DNA from: Pseudomonas paraglycinae
GTDB taxonomy: Bacteria; Pseudomonadota; Gammaproteobacteria; Pseudomonadales; Pseudomonadaceae
NCBI RefSeq assembly: GCF_021601625.1
Contig: NZ_BQHR01000008.1
Coordinates: 124,001-188,000 of the forward strand
Length of the DNA: 64,000 nt
Direction of reading: 5' to 3'
In this document: positions 9,059 through 18,300 of the stretch, one piece after another
Layout of the letters: each line of letters opens with the position of its first letter
How positions within the stretch are numbered: the first letter of the stretch is position 1
The notes under the pieces: generated by a model
What the model saw: only the letters and a program-made list of their open reading frames with translations
What the model was told of the DNA's origin: nothing
Databases searched by the model: none
Program-made: the position numbers and the translations under genes

Positions 9059-10096
9059 ATGAAAAAGCGTGTCGCACTGGTGCTGGGCTCCGGTGGCGCC
9101 CGGGGCTATGCCCATATAGGGGTCATTGAAGAGATCGAACGACGGGGCTATGACATCAGTTGTATTGCCGGCTGTTCAATGGGGGCCGTGGTCGGCGGAA
9201 TCTACGCCGCCGGCAAGCTCGACGAGTACCGCAACTGGATCGAAAGCCTGGATTACCTCGACGTGTTGCGCCTGGTGGATGTGAGTTTCCGACTCGGTGC
9301 GATCCGTGGCGAAAAAGTCTTCGGCCAGATCCGCAAGATCGTCGGCGAGATCAACATCGAAGACCTGCGCATCCCCTACACCGCCGTAGCCGCCGACCTC
9401 ACCAATCAACAGGAAATCTGGTTCCAGGAAGGCTGCCTGCATCAGGCGATGCGCGCCTCGGCGGCGATTCCCAGCCTGTTCACCCCGGTGATGCAAGGCA
9501 ACCGGATGCTGGTGGACGGCGGCATTCTCAACCCGTTGCCGATCGTGCCGGTGGTGTCGAGCCATTGCGATCTGATCATCGCGGTCAATCTCAACTCGAC
9601 CAACCAGCGCCATTACAAACTGCCGGTGATCCAGCGGCCCGCCGCGTTCCGCACGCGCTTCGACAGCCTGATCAATTCGTTGGGCTCGAAGATGCCGTTC
9701 CGCCGCAAACAGGCCGAGCAACTGCTGATGCTGGAACAGGAAGCGCTGCGTGCCGAAGCGGCGGACATCAATCCGTGGGTCGAAGGCGCCGAGCCGGAAA
9801 CCCAGCAACCGGCCGCCGCCCCTGAGCGCGACGGCGCACCGAAATCCGCCACCGGATCATTCATCATCGATAACGTCGGGCCGGCGTCATTGCTCGACCT
9901 GATCAACCAGAGTTTCGAGGTGATGCAGACCTCGCTGGCGCAGTACAAGATCGCCGGGTATCCGCCGGACATCCTGATCAACGTGCCGAAACGGGTGTGC
10001 CGGTTCTTCGAGTTCTACAAGGCGCCGGAGCTGATCGCGCTGGGTCGCGAGATTGCCCGGGATACCCTCGACCGCTACGAGAGCGAGCAGAACTAA
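9059..10096 (+). CDS. Patatin-like phospholipase family protein
   Basis: This 345-residue protein begins with the patatin oxyanion motif VLGSGGARGYAHIGV (about residues 8-22). The nucleophile elbow is GCSMG (Ser in IAGCSMGAVVGG) and the catalytic Asp is in MLVDGGILNPLP (DGG). These form the Ser-Asp dyad of a cytoplasmic lipid acyl hydrolase, as in RssA/YchK-like proteins. There is no signal peptide or beta-barrel domain, so it is not a PlpD-type secreted patatin. A linker of about 60 residues rich in Ala, Pro and Glu precedes a C-terminal segment. The ATG at 9059 follows GGGAGGAAG. It converges on kdpE with a 4-base overlap. Confidence 0.9.
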   Translation: MKKRVALVLGSGGARGYAHIGVIEEIERRGYDISCIAGCSMGAVVGGIYAAGKLDEYRNWIESLDYLDVLRLVDVSFRLGAIRGEKVFGQIRKIVGEINIEDLRIPYTAVAADLTNQQEIWFQEGCLHQAMRASAAIPSLFTPVMQGNRMLVDGGILNPLPIVPVVSSHCDLIIAVNLNSTNQRHYKLPVIQRPAAFRTRFDSLINSLGSKMPFRRKQAEQLLMLEQEALRAEAADINPWVEGAEPETQQPAAAPERDGAPKSATGSFIIDNVGPASLLDLINQSFEVMQTSLAQYKIAGYPPDILINVPKRVCRFFEFYKAPELIALGREIARDTLDRYESEQN

Positions 10097-10791
10097 AGGC
10101 TGCTCTCGCTCAACAACCGATAACCGACGCCCGCCTCGGTCACGATGAACCGGGGCCGGGTCGGGTCGTCCGCCAGTTTCTGTCGCAGATGCCCGACCAC
10201 GATCCGCAAGTAGTGGCTGTCCTCGGTGTGAGTCGGACCCCAGATGTCCTTGAGCAATTGCTGCTGGGTGATCACCCGCCCCGGATGCCGCGCCAGTTGC
10301 GCCAGCACTGAGTATTCCTTGCGGGTCAGGGCGACTTCGACACCGTCGAGCAACACCCGGCGATACGCCAGGTCCACGGTCAGCGGGCCGAAATTCAACG
10401 CGGCCTGCTGCGCTTCTCCGGCCGGGGCCTGACGCAGCAACGCACGCACCCGAGCGAGAAATTCCTGAATGCCGAACGGCTTGGTCACGTAGTCATTGGC
10501 GCCGCCATCCAGCGCCTGGACTTTCTGCCCTTCACTGGCGCGCACCGACAGCACCAGCACCGGCGCCGTGGCCCATTCGCGAAACTCGCGCAGCACTTGC
10601 TGGCCGTCCATGTCCGGCAGGCCAAGGTCGAGCACCAGCAGATCCGGTTTGTTCAGCGCCGCCTGGGCCAGGCCCTCGGCGCCGGTGCCGGCCTCCAGCA
10701 CTTTGTAGCCTTGGGAAGCGAGGCTGATGCGCAGGAACTTGCGGATCTGCGGTTCGTCATCGATGACCAAAATGGTCGCGGTCTGGCTCAT
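10093..10791 (-). CDS. kdpE: KdpE, OmpR-type response regulator of potassium uptake
   Basis: This is a 232-residue response regulator. The receiver domain (about 1-120) has the acidic pair DDE at 11-13 and phospho-acceptor Asp55 in LLVLDLGLPD. A winged-helix DNA-binding domain (about 130-228) includes GRVITQQQLLKDIWG and LRIVVGHLRQKLADD. It is phosphorylated by KdpD and activates the kdpFABC promoter under potassium limitation. The start lies 48 bases after the kdpD stop, so the pair is cotranscribed. Its 3' end overlaps the patatin gene by 4 bases in the opposite orientation. Confidence 0.96.
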   Translation of the reverse strand: MSQTATILVIDDEPQIRKFLRISLASQGYKVLEAGTGAEGLAQAALNKPDLLVLDLGLPDMDGQQVLREFREWATAPVLVLSVRASEGQKVQALDGGANDYVTKPFGIQEFLARVRALLRQAPAGEAQQAALNFGPLTVDLAYRRVLLDGVEVALTRKEYSVLAQLARHPGRVITQQQLLKDIWGPTHTEDSHYLRIVVGHLRQKLADDPTRPRFIVTEAGVGYRLLSESSL

Positions 10792-10839
10792 GAGTTCACA
10801 TCAACACAAAAGAGTGGCAAGAGAGTAGCGCAGCGCGGA

Positions 10840-13491
10840 TCAGGCTTCACCGTCCATCCCCGGTTGCGTCTGCAACGGCAGGTGCAGGGTGATGCAGGTG
10901 CCACGCCCGTCGATGCCGTCGCCGACACTGATCCGCCCGCCGTGGGCACCGACCATGCCCTGACAGATCGCCAGCCCCAACCCCGTCCCCTGCCCGCCCC
11001 GATCACCTCGGGCAGCGGTGTAGAACATGTCGAAAATCTTCGCCCGCTCATCCACCGGAATCCCCGGCCCTTCATCGCTCACCGAGAAAAACACCTCGCT
11101 GTCATCCGCTCCGGCGCGCAATTGCAGACGGCCTTGGGACGGCGAGAATCGGGCGGCGTTTTCCAGCACGTTGACCAGCGCCTGTTCGATCAGCGCGGCA
11201 TGCACATACAGCAGCGGCAACTCGGCCGGTACATCAGTGCTCACTTGCAACGACGACAATACGGCTCGCAGACGATTGAGCGCACTACCGACGATGTCCG
11301 CCGGCGACACCCAGTCCCGCGCCAGCTTCAGGGCGCCGTGGCCGAGACGGGTCATGTCCAGCAGGTTCTGGATGTAGCGGTCGAGGCGCTCGGCTTCATC
11401 GCGGGTGCCTTCGAGCAGCTCGCGGCGATCCTCCAGCGGGATCGCTTCGCCGAGCGCCAGCAGGCTGTCGATGCTGCCGCGCATCGAGGTCAGCGGCGTG
11501 CGCAGATCGTGGGACACCGAGGCCAGCAAGGCACTGCGCAGTTGTTCGGTTTCGCCGTGCAGGCGCGCGGCTTCCAGGTCATCGGCCAGTTGCGCACGGG
11601 CCAATGCTTGAGCCAAAGGCTGACTCAACGCGGTCAGCAAGCGACGGCGCTGGCCGCTCAGGGTCTGGCCCTCTTTGGCGCACACACCGAGCAGCGCCAG
11701 CGGACCGTCTTCCACCGACAATGGCCACCACCACCAGCGGCCGAACGGCAACGTGCCGGTGCCCATGCCCGCCGGCTGATCGTGTTGCCAGGCCCAGTCG
11801 GCGGCGGCGCGTTCGGATTCAGTGAATTGCAGCGGCCCGCCGGTTTCGACTTTCCAGCCGCCCTGCCCGTCACGATTGAGCAGGCACAGTTGCAGATCGC
11901 TCCAGCCATTGAGGTGCTGGGCTGCGGCGCTGACCACGGCCTGACGGTCGGTGGCGGCGGTGAGTTTGCGCGACAGGTCGAGCAGCTCGGTGGTCTCTTC
12001 CTGGGTATCGCGCAGTGCCTGCAATTGCCGCCGCTGACGCGCCGCGAGGTTACCGGTGAGCGCCGCCATCAGCAGGAAGAACAGCAACGTCAGCACGTCT
12101 TCTTCGCGCTGGATGCTGAAGGAGAAATTCGGCGGAATGAACAGAAAGTCATAGGTCAGAAACGACAGCGCCGCACAGGCCAGCGCCGGGCCGAGACTGC
12201 TGCGCACCGCCACCAGCAACACCGCCGCAAGAAACACCAGTGAGATGTTCGGCAGCGGCAGCACGCTGGACACCGCCCACGCCAGCGCACTGGCCAGAAT
12301 TGTCGCCACCAGCGCCAGCGCATAGTCGAACCACACCAGCGTCGGCGCTACACGCGGGCGCGGTTGATGCTGTTCCTGATCACTGTCCAGCACGTTGATT
12401 TCCAGACCATGGGCCTGACGCAGCAAACGCGCCGCCAGCCCACCACCGAACAGACGCCTGCGCAGACGCGGCCGCGACTGGCCGACCAGCACCAGACTCG
12501 CCCGACGTTCCGCCGCATGCTGGATCAGGGTTTTCGCCACTTCACCGGCCCGCAGCAGCACCACTTCGCCGCCGAGGCGTTCGGCCAGTTGCTGGGCGCT
12601 TTGCAGGCGCAGACGCGATTGCTCGTCACGCACGCTGCCGTTGTCGACGTGCACCAGACTCCACGGCAAATGTCGGCGCTGGGCAACGCGACTGGCGTGA
12701 CGCACCAGCCGTTCCGCCTGGGCATCGCCATCGACGCCGACCAGCAAGCGCCCACGTACCGCCGGCGCGGCTTGACCGAGCTGGCGATAGCCTTGGGCGA
12801 GATCGTTATCGACCTGCGCGGCAGCGGTCTGCATCGCCAGTTCGCGCAGCGCGGTGAGGTTGGTCTGGGTAAAAAATGCATCGATCGCGGCGCGTGCCTG
12901 CTCCGGCACGTAGACCTTGCCTTCGCGCAGGCGCTCGAGCAGTTCGCGGGGTGGCAGGTCGATCAGCAGCAGTTCGTAGGCTTCCTGCAACACCCAGTCC
13001 GGCAGGGTTTCGCGCACTTGCACACCGGTGATGCCGCGCACCTGATCGTTGAGACTTTCCAGGTGCTGGACGTTGACCGTGGTGTACACGTCGATGCCGG
13101 CGGCAAGCAGTTCCTGAATGTCCTGCCAGCGTTTGGCGTGGCGGCTGCCGGGGGCGTTACTGTGGGCGAGTTCGTCGACCAGCACCAGTTTCGGCTTGGC
13201 CGCGAGCAGGCCGTCGAGGTCCATTTCTTCAAGCGTCACGCCGCGATATTCCGAGCGCACCAGCGGCAACTGCGGCAAGCCGCCAAGCAGCGCTTCGGTT
13301 TCGGCGCGGCCGTGGGTTTCGACCACGCCGGCAATGACTTTCACGCCTTGGCGCAACTGGGTATGGGCCGCCTGCAGCATTGCGTAAGTCTTGCCCACAC
13401 CCGGCGCTGCGCCGAGAAAAACCTTGAGCCGGCCGCGTCCGTCGCGGGGCAGTTCTGCTAACAGCGCGTCGGCGCGGCCGGAGTCACTCAT
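10840..13491 (-). CDS. kdpD: KdpD, potassium-sensing histidine kinase
   Basis: The protein of 883 residues has the full KdpD layout. A cytoplasmic KdpD domain comes first, with Walker A GAAPGVGKT at about 27-35, then a universal-stress-protein-like domain near 245-365. Four closely spaced membrane helices lie near 385-495 and a GAF-like region near 510-640. The kinase core has His661 in SVSHDLRTPLTS, the N box NVLENAARFS, and G boxes DEGPGIP and GTGLGLAICQG. It senses potassium and ionic stress at the inner membrane and phosphorylates KdpE. It follows kdpC by 34 bases in the kdpFABCDE operon. Confidence 0.96.
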   Translation of the reverse strand: MSDSGRADALLAELPRDGRGRLKVFLGAAPGVGKTYAMLQAAHTQLRQGVKVIAGVVETHGRAETEALLGGLPQLPLVRSEYRGVTLEEMDLDGLLAAKPKLVLVDELAHSNAPGSRHAKRWQDIQELLAAGIDVYTTVNVQHLESLNDQVRGITGVQVRETLPDWVLQEAYELLLIDLPPRELLERLREGKVYVPEQARAAIDAFFTQTNLTALRELAMQTAAAQVDNDLAQGYRQLGQAAPAVRGRLLVGVDGDAQAERLVRHASRVAQRRHLPWSLVHVDNGSVRDEQSRLRLQSAQQLAERLGGEVVLLRAGEVAKTLIQHAAERRASLVLVGQSRPRLRRRLFGGGLAARLLRQAHGLEINVLDSDQEQHQPRPRVAPTLVWFDYALALVATILASALAWAVSSVLPLPNISLVFLAAVLLVAVRSSLGPALACAALSFLTYDFLFIPPNFSFSIQREEDVLTLLFFLLMAALTGNLAARQRRQLQALRDTQEETTELLDLSRKLTAATDRQAVVSAAAQHLNGWSDLQLCLLNRDGQGGWKVETGGPLQFTESERAAADWAWQHDQPAGMGTGTLPFGRWWWWPLSVEDGPLALLGVCAKEGQTLSGQRRRLLTALSQPLAQALARAQLADDLEAARLHGETEQLRSALLASVSHDLRTPLTSMRGSIDSLLALGEAIPLEDRRELLEGTRDEAERLDRYIQNLLDMTRLGHGALKLARDWVSPADIVGSALNRLRAVLSSLQVSTDVPAELPLLYVHAALIEQALVNVLENAARFSPSQGRLQLRAGADDSEVFFSVSDEGPGIPVDERAKIFDMFYTAARGDRGGQGTGLGLAICQGMVGAHGGRISVGDGIDGRGTCITLHLPLQTQPGMDGEA

Positions 13492-13525
13492 GCTTGAAGC
13501 TCTCTCTTCCTGATGTGATCGCGAT

Positions 13526-14071
13526 TCACAGCTTTTCCAGCGCCATGTTCAGCGCCAGCACATTCACCACCGGCGGACCCACCAGAGGCTGTTCGATGTG
13601 CGCGTCGAGCAACTGCTGCAAGGTCGCCACCGGCAGATTGCGCGCTGCCGCAACACGCGCCAGTTGATAGGCAATCGCCGCCGGTGGCAAGTGCGGATCG
13701 AGGCCACTGCCGGAGGTGGTCACCAGCGCCAGCGGCACCGGGCCCTGGCCGGGCACCTGCAGTTTGTTGGCGTCATCGATCACCCGAGTGGCCAGCGCCG
13801 GATTGCTTGGCGACAGGTTGCTCGCACTGCTCGACACGGTGGCAAAGGCACCGGCTGATGGACGCGGATGGAACCAGGCATCGCCGACAAAATCCTGGGC
13901 GATCAGCGACGAGCCGCGCACCTTGCCTTCGGCGTCGCGCACCAGGCTGCCGTTGGCCTGCTCGGGGAAGGCGACTTGCGCGACGCCCGTGACTACCAGC
14001 GGATAGGCAACGCCGGTCATCAGGGTCATCAGCACCAGCAGGCTCAGGGCCGGACGTAACATTGTGGACAT
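13526..14071 (-). CDS. kdpC: KdpC, potassium-transporting ATPase subunit C
   Basis: This 181-residue protein has a single N-terminal membrane helix (about residues 5-27) followed by a periplasmic domain with the KdpC motifs [28 protein letters not shown] and RVAAARNLP. KdpC stabilises the KdpFABC complex and its interaction with potassium. The ATG at 14071, preceded by GAGGATTTTGAA, is chosen over an upstream codon at 14116 that would add a non-hydrophobic extension. A hairpin separates it from kdpB. Confidence 0.95.
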   Translation of the reverse strand: MSTMLRPALSLLVLMTLMTGVAYPLVVTGVAQVAFPEQANGSLVRDAEGKVRGSSLIAQDFVGDAWFHPRPSAGAFATVSSSASNLSPSNPALATRVIDDANKLQVPGQGPVPLALVTTSGSGLDPHLPPAAIAYQLARVAAARNLPVATLQQLLDAHIEQPLVGPPVVNVLALNMALEKL

Positions 14072-14097
14072 TTCAAAATCCTCGAATTCGTGCTTGA

Positions 14098-14120
14098 AGC
14101 GGTGTGCCCGGCACACCGCT
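14098..14120. repeat. Hairpin between kdpB and kdpC
   Basis: A perfect 11-base inverted repeat with one central base (14098-14108 and 14110-14120) sits between the kdpB stop and the kdpC start. It is GC-rich and has no clear T run on the minus strand, so it is more likely an mRNA-stabilising or partial attenuating hairpin than a terminator. Confidence 0.6.
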
Positions 14121-14128
14121 GTTCAGGT

Positions 14129-16195
14129 TCAAACCAGATGCAACGCCGTCAGCAGCATGTCGATCGCCTTGATACCCACGAACGGCACCAGAATCCCGCC
14201 CAGGCCATAGATCAGCAGATTGCGACGCAGCAGCGCCGCCGCGCTCGCTGCCTGCACCCGCACACCACGCAGGGCCAACGGAATCAGCACCACGATGATC
14301 AAAGCGTTAAAGACGATGGCCGACAGGATCGCGCTCTGCGGGCTGCTCAACTGCATGATGTTCAGCACACCCAGTTGCGGGTAGATCGCAGCAAACAGGG
14401 CCGGCAGGATCGCGAAATACTTGGCCACGTCGTTGGCGATGGAAAAGGTCGTCAGCGCGCCACGGGTCACCAGCAATTCCTTGCCGATCTGCACCACGTC
14501 CAGCAACTTGGTCGGGTCGCTGTCGAGGTCGACCATGTTGGCCGCTTCGCGCGCGGCTTGGGTGCCGTCGTTCATCGCCATGCCAACGTCAGCCTGGGCC
14601 AGCGCCGGGGCATCGTTGGCGCCGTCGCCGCACATCGCGACCAGACGACCGTCGTTCTGCTCGTGACGGATACGGGCGAGTTTTTTCTCCGGCGTGGCCT
14701 CGGCCAGCACATCGTCGACGCCTGCTTCAGCGGCAATCGCGGCAGCGGTCAGCGGGTTGTCGCCGGTGACCATCACCGTGCGGATCCCCAGCTTGCGCAG
14801 CTCGGCGAAACGCTCGCGGATGCCTGGCTTGACCACGTCTTTCAGGTGGATCGCACCGAGCAGTTTTCCGTCGGCGCACACCAGCAACGGCGTGCCGCCG
14901 CTCTGGGCAATCTTGTCGATTTCCCGGGACAGCGCCGGGGCCAGATCCTTGCGTTGTTGACCGAGGAACGCCAACAGCGAATCCACCGCGCCCTTACGGA
15001 ATACACGGCCCTGATAGTCGACACCGGACAAGCGGGTTTCAGCACTGAACGGTACGGCGGTCAGAGTTTCCGGCGAAGGTTCCGGCTGTGGATTGGTGCC
15101 GCGCAGGTACTCGACGATGGACTTGCCTTCGGCGGTTTCGTCGGCCAGCGAAGCGAACAGTGCGCCTTCGGCCAGCTCACGGGCATTCACGCCCGGCGCG
15201 GCATATACCGCACTGCAACGACGGTTACCGAAAGTGATGGTGCCGGTCTTGTCCAGCAGCAACACGTGCACGTCACCCGCCGCTTCCACCGCGCGACCGG
15301 ACTTGGCGATCACGTTCAGGCGCACCAGACGATCCATCCCGGCGATACCGATCGCCGACAGCAGACCGCCGATGGTGGTCGGAATCAGCGTGACCAATAA
15401 CGCCACCAGGAACACCAGCGGCAGGCTGCCGTTGGCGAAGTGGGCGAACGGCTGCAGGGTCACGACCACCAGCAGGAAGATCAGGGTCAGGCCGATCAGC
15501 AGGATGTCCAGCGCCACTTCGTTCGGGGTCTTCTGGCGTTTGGCACCTTCGACCAACGCGATCATCCGGTCGAGGGTCGATTCACCGGGGTTGGCGGTGA
15601 TCTTCACCAGCAGCCAGTCGGACACCAGCCGGGTGTTGCCGGTGACGGCGGAACGGTCGCCACCGGACTCGCGAATCACTGGCGCCGATTCACCGGTGAT
15701 CGCCGCTTCGTTGACCGCCGCGATGCCTTCGATGACCTCGCCGTCACCGGGGATCATTTCCCGGGCTTCGACGCGCACCACATCGCCCTTGCGCAGACTG
15801 GTGGCCGGTACGACCTGGAAGCTGCCGTTGGCCAGTTTGCGTCGGGCGCTGAGGCCCTCGCTGCCGGCCTTGAGGCTGTCGGCGCGGGCCTTGCCGCGAC
15901 CTTCGGCCAGCGCTTCGGCGAAGTTGGCGAACAGCACGGTGAACCACAGCCACAGGGCAATTTGCGCGGCAACGAAGGTCGGTACGCTGCTGTCGGGAAT
16001 GAAGCACAGCACGGTGGTCAGGATCGCCGTCAGTTCGACCACCAGCATCACCGGCGAGCGTTGCAACTGGCGCGGGTCGAGCTTGACGAACGCTTGCACC
16101 AGCGCCGGACGCCACAGGGCGCTGATCGCGGTTTTCGGAGCTTCAGCCGACTTGGCAGCTGTCGCTGGTTTTGAAGCTGGAACATGCATATTCAT
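14129..16195 (-). CDS. kdpB: KdpB, P-type ATPase subunit of the potassium transporter
   Basis: This 688-residue P-type ATPase has the phosphorylation motif DKTGT with Asp315, the TGES actuator loop near 167-170, the nucleotide-binding region FSAETRLSG, and the hinge [15 protein letters not shown]. Membrane helices lie near 50-95, 228-275 and in the last 120 residues. KdpB hydrolyses ATP and moves potassium taken in by KdpA to the cytoplasm. The N-terminal 30 residues are Ala/Lys rich. It starts 10 bases after the kdpA stop. Confidence 0.97.
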   Translation of the reverse strand: MNMHVPASKPATAAKSAEAPKTAISALWRPALVQAFVKLDPRQLQRSPVMLVVELTAILTTVLCFIPDSSVPTFVAAQIALWLWFTVLFANFAEALAEGRGKARADSLKAGSEGLSARRKLANGSFQVVPATSLRKGDVVRVEAREMIPGDGEVIEGIAAVNEAAITGESAPVIRESGGDRSAVTGNTRLVSDWLLVKITANPGESTLDRMIALVEGAKRQKTPNEVALDILLIGLTLIFLLVVVTLQPFAHFANGSLPLVFLVALLVTLIPTTIGGLLSAIGIAGMDRLVRLNVIAKSGRAVEAAGDVHVLLLDKTGTITFGNRRCSAVYAAPGVNARELAEGALFASLADETAEGKSIVEYLRGTNPQPEPSPETLTAVPFSAETRLSGVDYQGRVFRKGAVDSLLAFLGQQRKDLAPALSREIDKIAQSGGTPLLVCADGKLLGAIHLKDVVKPGIRERFAELRKLGIRTVMVTGDNPLTAAAIAAEAGVDDVLAEATPEKKLARIRHEQNDGRLVAMCGDGANDAPALAQADVGMAMNDGTQAAREAANMVDLDSDPTKLLDVVQIGKELLVTRGALTTFSIANDVAKYFAILPALFAAIYPQLGVLNIMQLSSPQSAILSAIVFNALIIVVLIPLALRGVRVQAASAAALLRRNLLIYGLGGILVPFVGIKAIDMLLTALHLV

Positions 16196-16205
16196 GATGG
16201 ATTCC

Positions 16206-17900
16206 TTAGAAGCCCATGCTCAGGTGTTCGGCAATCGGGCCGAGCGCCAGGGTCGGCAAGAAGGTCAGGCCGCCCACCAGCAAAATGGTCACGGTCAGCA
16301 GGGTCACGAACAGCGGGCCGTGGGTCGGAAAGCTGTTCTGGCCGATCGGTGCGGTTTTCTTCATCGCCAGGCTGCCGGCCAAAGCCAGTACCGGAAGGAT
16401 GTAGCCGAAGCGACCGATCAACATGCCCAGGCCGAGCATCAGGTTGTGGAACGCGGTGTTGGCGCCGAAGCCGCCGAACGCCGAACCGTTGTTGGCACTG
16501 GCCGAGGTGTAGGCGTAGAGCAACTGGCTGAAACCGTGCGGGCCGGGGTTGCTCACCGCCGCCACCGGGCCGGGCAGGCTCGCGGCAACCGCGCCGAGCA
16601 CCAGTACGCCGACCGGCATCACCAGCAGGGTGACGACCAGCAGTTGCACTTCACGGGCCTGGAGTTTCTTGCCGAGGTATTCCGGGGTGCGGCCGATCAT
16701 CAGGCCGGCGAGGAACACCGCGATCAGCACGTTCAGCAACATGCCGTAGAGCCCCGCGCCGACGCCGCCGAAGATCACTTCGCCGACCATCATGTTGACC
16801 AGCGCGACCATGCCGCTGAGCGGGTTGAGGCTGTCATGCATGCCGTTGACCGAACCGTTCGACGCCGCGGTGGTGGTCACCGACCAGAGCACGGTGGCGG
16901 TGGTGCCGAAGCGCGCTTCCTTGCCTTCCAGCGGCGCGGTCTGCTCGACGGCGACATTGTTCAAGGCAGGGTTAGGTTGATACTCGGCCCACAGCGAAGT
17001 GGCGCCGCCGATGATGAACAGCGCGAGCATGCAGCCGATGATGGCGCGGCTCTGGCGCAGGTCCTTCACGTAGTGGCCGAAGGTGAAAACCAGCGCCACC
17101 GGGATCAGGATGATCGAGGCGACTTCGAACAGGTTGCTCCACGCGGTCGGGTTCTCGAACGGATGTGCCGAGTTGACGCCGAAGAAACCACCGCCGTTGG
17201 TGCCCAGTTGCTTGATCGCAATCTGGCTGGCGGCCGGGCCGAGCGGGATGACTTGGTCAACGCCCTGCATCGTCACAGCATTCACGTATTGCGCGAAGGT
17301 TTGCGGCACGCCCTGCCACACCAGATACAGCGCCAGCAGCAGGCACAGTGGCAGCAGGCCGTAGAGGGTGGCGCGGGTCATGTCGACCCAGAAGTTGCCG
17401 AGGGTCTTGGTGGATTTGCGCCCGATGCCACGGCACAGCGCAACCAGTACGGCGAGGCCGGTGGCGGCGCTGACGAAGTTCTGCACGGTGAGCCCGACCA
17501 TCTGGCTCAGGTAGCTGAGCGACGCTTCGCCGCTGTAGGCCTGCCAGTTGGTGTTGGTCATGAAACTGACGGCGGTGTTGAACGCGAGGGTCCACTCCTG
17601 GCCCGGCAGGTTTTGCGGGTTCAGCGGCAGGTGATCCTGAAACAGCAGGATCGCGAACAGCAGCAGGAAACCGGCGAGGTTGAACGCCAGCAGCGCCAGC
17701 GTGTACTTCTGCCAGCTCTGTTCATCCTGCGGGTTAACGCCGGCAATGCGGTAACAGCCGCGCTCGACCGGGCCGAGAATCGGCGTCAGCCAGGTGCGCT
17801 GGCCCTCCATTACCTTGTAGTAGAAGCGCCCGAGGAACGGCGCCGGCAGCAAGACCACCGCGAAGAATGCGAGGATCAGCCAATAGTCATAACTGTGCAT
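16206..17900 (-). CDS. kdpA: KdpA, potassium-transporting ATPase potassium-binding subunit
   Basis: The protein of 564 residues is very hydrophobic, with about ten membrane helices. The four K+-channel-like selectivity loops are visible, for example [45 protein letters not shown] and [12 protein letters not shown]. It forms the selective entry pore of KdpFABC. The ATG at 17900 begins [13 protein letters not shown], the normal KdpA start; the longer open frame upstream overlaps kdpF and is not used. It follows kdpF by 8 bases. Confidence 0.97.
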   Translation of the reverse strand: MHSYDYWLILAFFAVVLLPAPFLGRFYYKVMEGQRTWLTPILGPVERGCYRIAGVNPQDEQSWQKYTLALLAFNLAGFLLLFAILLFQDHLPLNPQNLPGQEWTLAFNTAVSFMTNTNWQAYSGEASLSYLSQMVGLTVQNFVSAATGLAVLVALCRGIGRKSTKTLGNFWVDMTRATLYGLLPLCLLLALYLVWQGVPQTFAQYVNAVTMQGVDQVIPLGPAASQIAIKQLGTNGGGFFGVNSAHPFENPTAWSNLFEVASIILIPVALVFTFGHYVKDLRQSRAIIGCMLALFIIGGATSLWAEYQPNPALNNVAVEQTAPLEGKEARFGTTATVLWSVTTTAASNGSVNGMHDSLNPLSGMVALVNMMVGEVIFGGVGAGLYGMLLNVLIAVFLAGLMIGRTPEYLGKKLQAREVQLLVVTLLVMPVGVLVLGAVAASLPGPVAAVSNPGPHGFSQLLYAYTSASANNGSAFGGFGANTAFHNLMLGLGMLIGRFGYILPVLALAGSLAMKKTAPIGQNSFPTHGPLFVTLLTVTILLVGGLTFLPTLALGPIAEHLSMGF

Positions 17901-17908
17901 AGCCGCTC

Positions 17909-17998
17909 CTAAGTCCGGTCCGCGCGCAACAGCGCAACCAACAGATAAATGAACAGCCCCACTGCCAATAGCAGTGACACCCCGTCCAGAACGCTCAT
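17909..17998 (-). CDS. kdpF: KdpF, small subunit of the Kdp potassium transporter
   Basis: This 29-residue peptide is a single membrane helix, MSVLDGVSLLLAVGLFIYLL with a basic C-terminus, of the usual KdpF size. It lies just upstream of kdpA. KdpF stabilises the KdpABC complex in the inner membrane. It is the first gene of the operon; the upstream 80-110 bases contain the KdpE-like box. Confidence 0.9.
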   Translation of the reverse strand: MSVLDGVSLLLAVGLFIYLLVALLRADRT

Positions 17999-18081
17999 GG
18001 AAGATCTCCGTGTTACGGCGTATTGCCGCGTGTGGAGGCATTGTCGGAAAGGAGGCTGTAAAGGAACGAGAGCGAGGGTGC

Positions 18082-18106
18082 GCGCGGGGCATAAAGAAAG
18101 CGTAAA
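18082..18106 (-). promoter_or_regulatory. Candidate KdpE binding site upstream of kdpF
   Basis: Read on the minus strand, this 25-base segment matches the E. coli KdpE box as I recall it (TTTATAC, a T run, then ACACCCCGC) at 19 of 25 positions, including TTTA, CTTT, CTTTA and the CCCCGC end. It lies 84 bases upstream of the kdpF ATG, the expected side and rough distance. The box core is inferred from memory of the E. coli site. A 7-base inverted repeat, CGTAAAG at 18101-18107 and CTTTACG at 18124-18130, overlaps its outer edge. Confidence 0.65.
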
Positions 18107-18200
18107 GAGTGGGTTTATGCCTTCTTTACGACGGCGTTCGGCGGGCGGCGCACCTGACTGGCGCACACAAATAAGGCTATCGAGCCGCGAACATCCCCGA

Positions 18201-18226
18201 TACGACAGCTTTCAGCCCATTACGAC
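18201..18226. repeat. Direct TACGAC repeats upstream of the sigma-54 promoter
   Basis: TACGAC occurs at 18201-18206 and again at 18221-18226, exactly 20 bases apart, close to two helical turns, and a third copy lies at 18127-18132. They precede the sigma-54 promoter of the ethanolamine permease and could be activator sites, although 15-40 bases upstream of the -24 element is closer than usual. Confidence 0.3.
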
Positions 18227-18240
18227 CCGCCAATACAAAA

Positions 18241-18256
18241 TGGCACGCCCACTGCA
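18241..18256 (+). promoter_or_regulatory. Sigma-54 (RpoN) promoter of the ethanolamine permease gene
   Basis: TGGCACGCCCACTGCA matches the sigma-54 consensus TGGCACG-N4-TTGCW at all but one fixed position (C for the first T of the -12 block), with the GG and GC pairs at the correct spacing. It lies 44 bases before the ATG at 18301, giving an expected transcription start near 18267. Ethanolamine is a nitrogen source, and in P. aeruginosa its catabolic genes are under an RpoN-dependent activator (EatR), which fits. Confidence 0.75.
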
Positions 18257-18300
18257 CACGCCCTTCCCCGAGCTTTCCAAACCGTTCAGGGAGCAAACGC

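Noticed and set aside
10597-12243. Long plus-strand open frame opposite kdpD and kdpE
   Set aside because: It is a shadow of the high-GC minus-strand genes. No ribosome-binding site or domain is visible.
15093-17912. Plus-strand 939-codon open frame opposite kdpB/kdpA
   Set aside because: It is a long antisense shadow of the kdp genes, biased in His, Arg and Gln, without family features.
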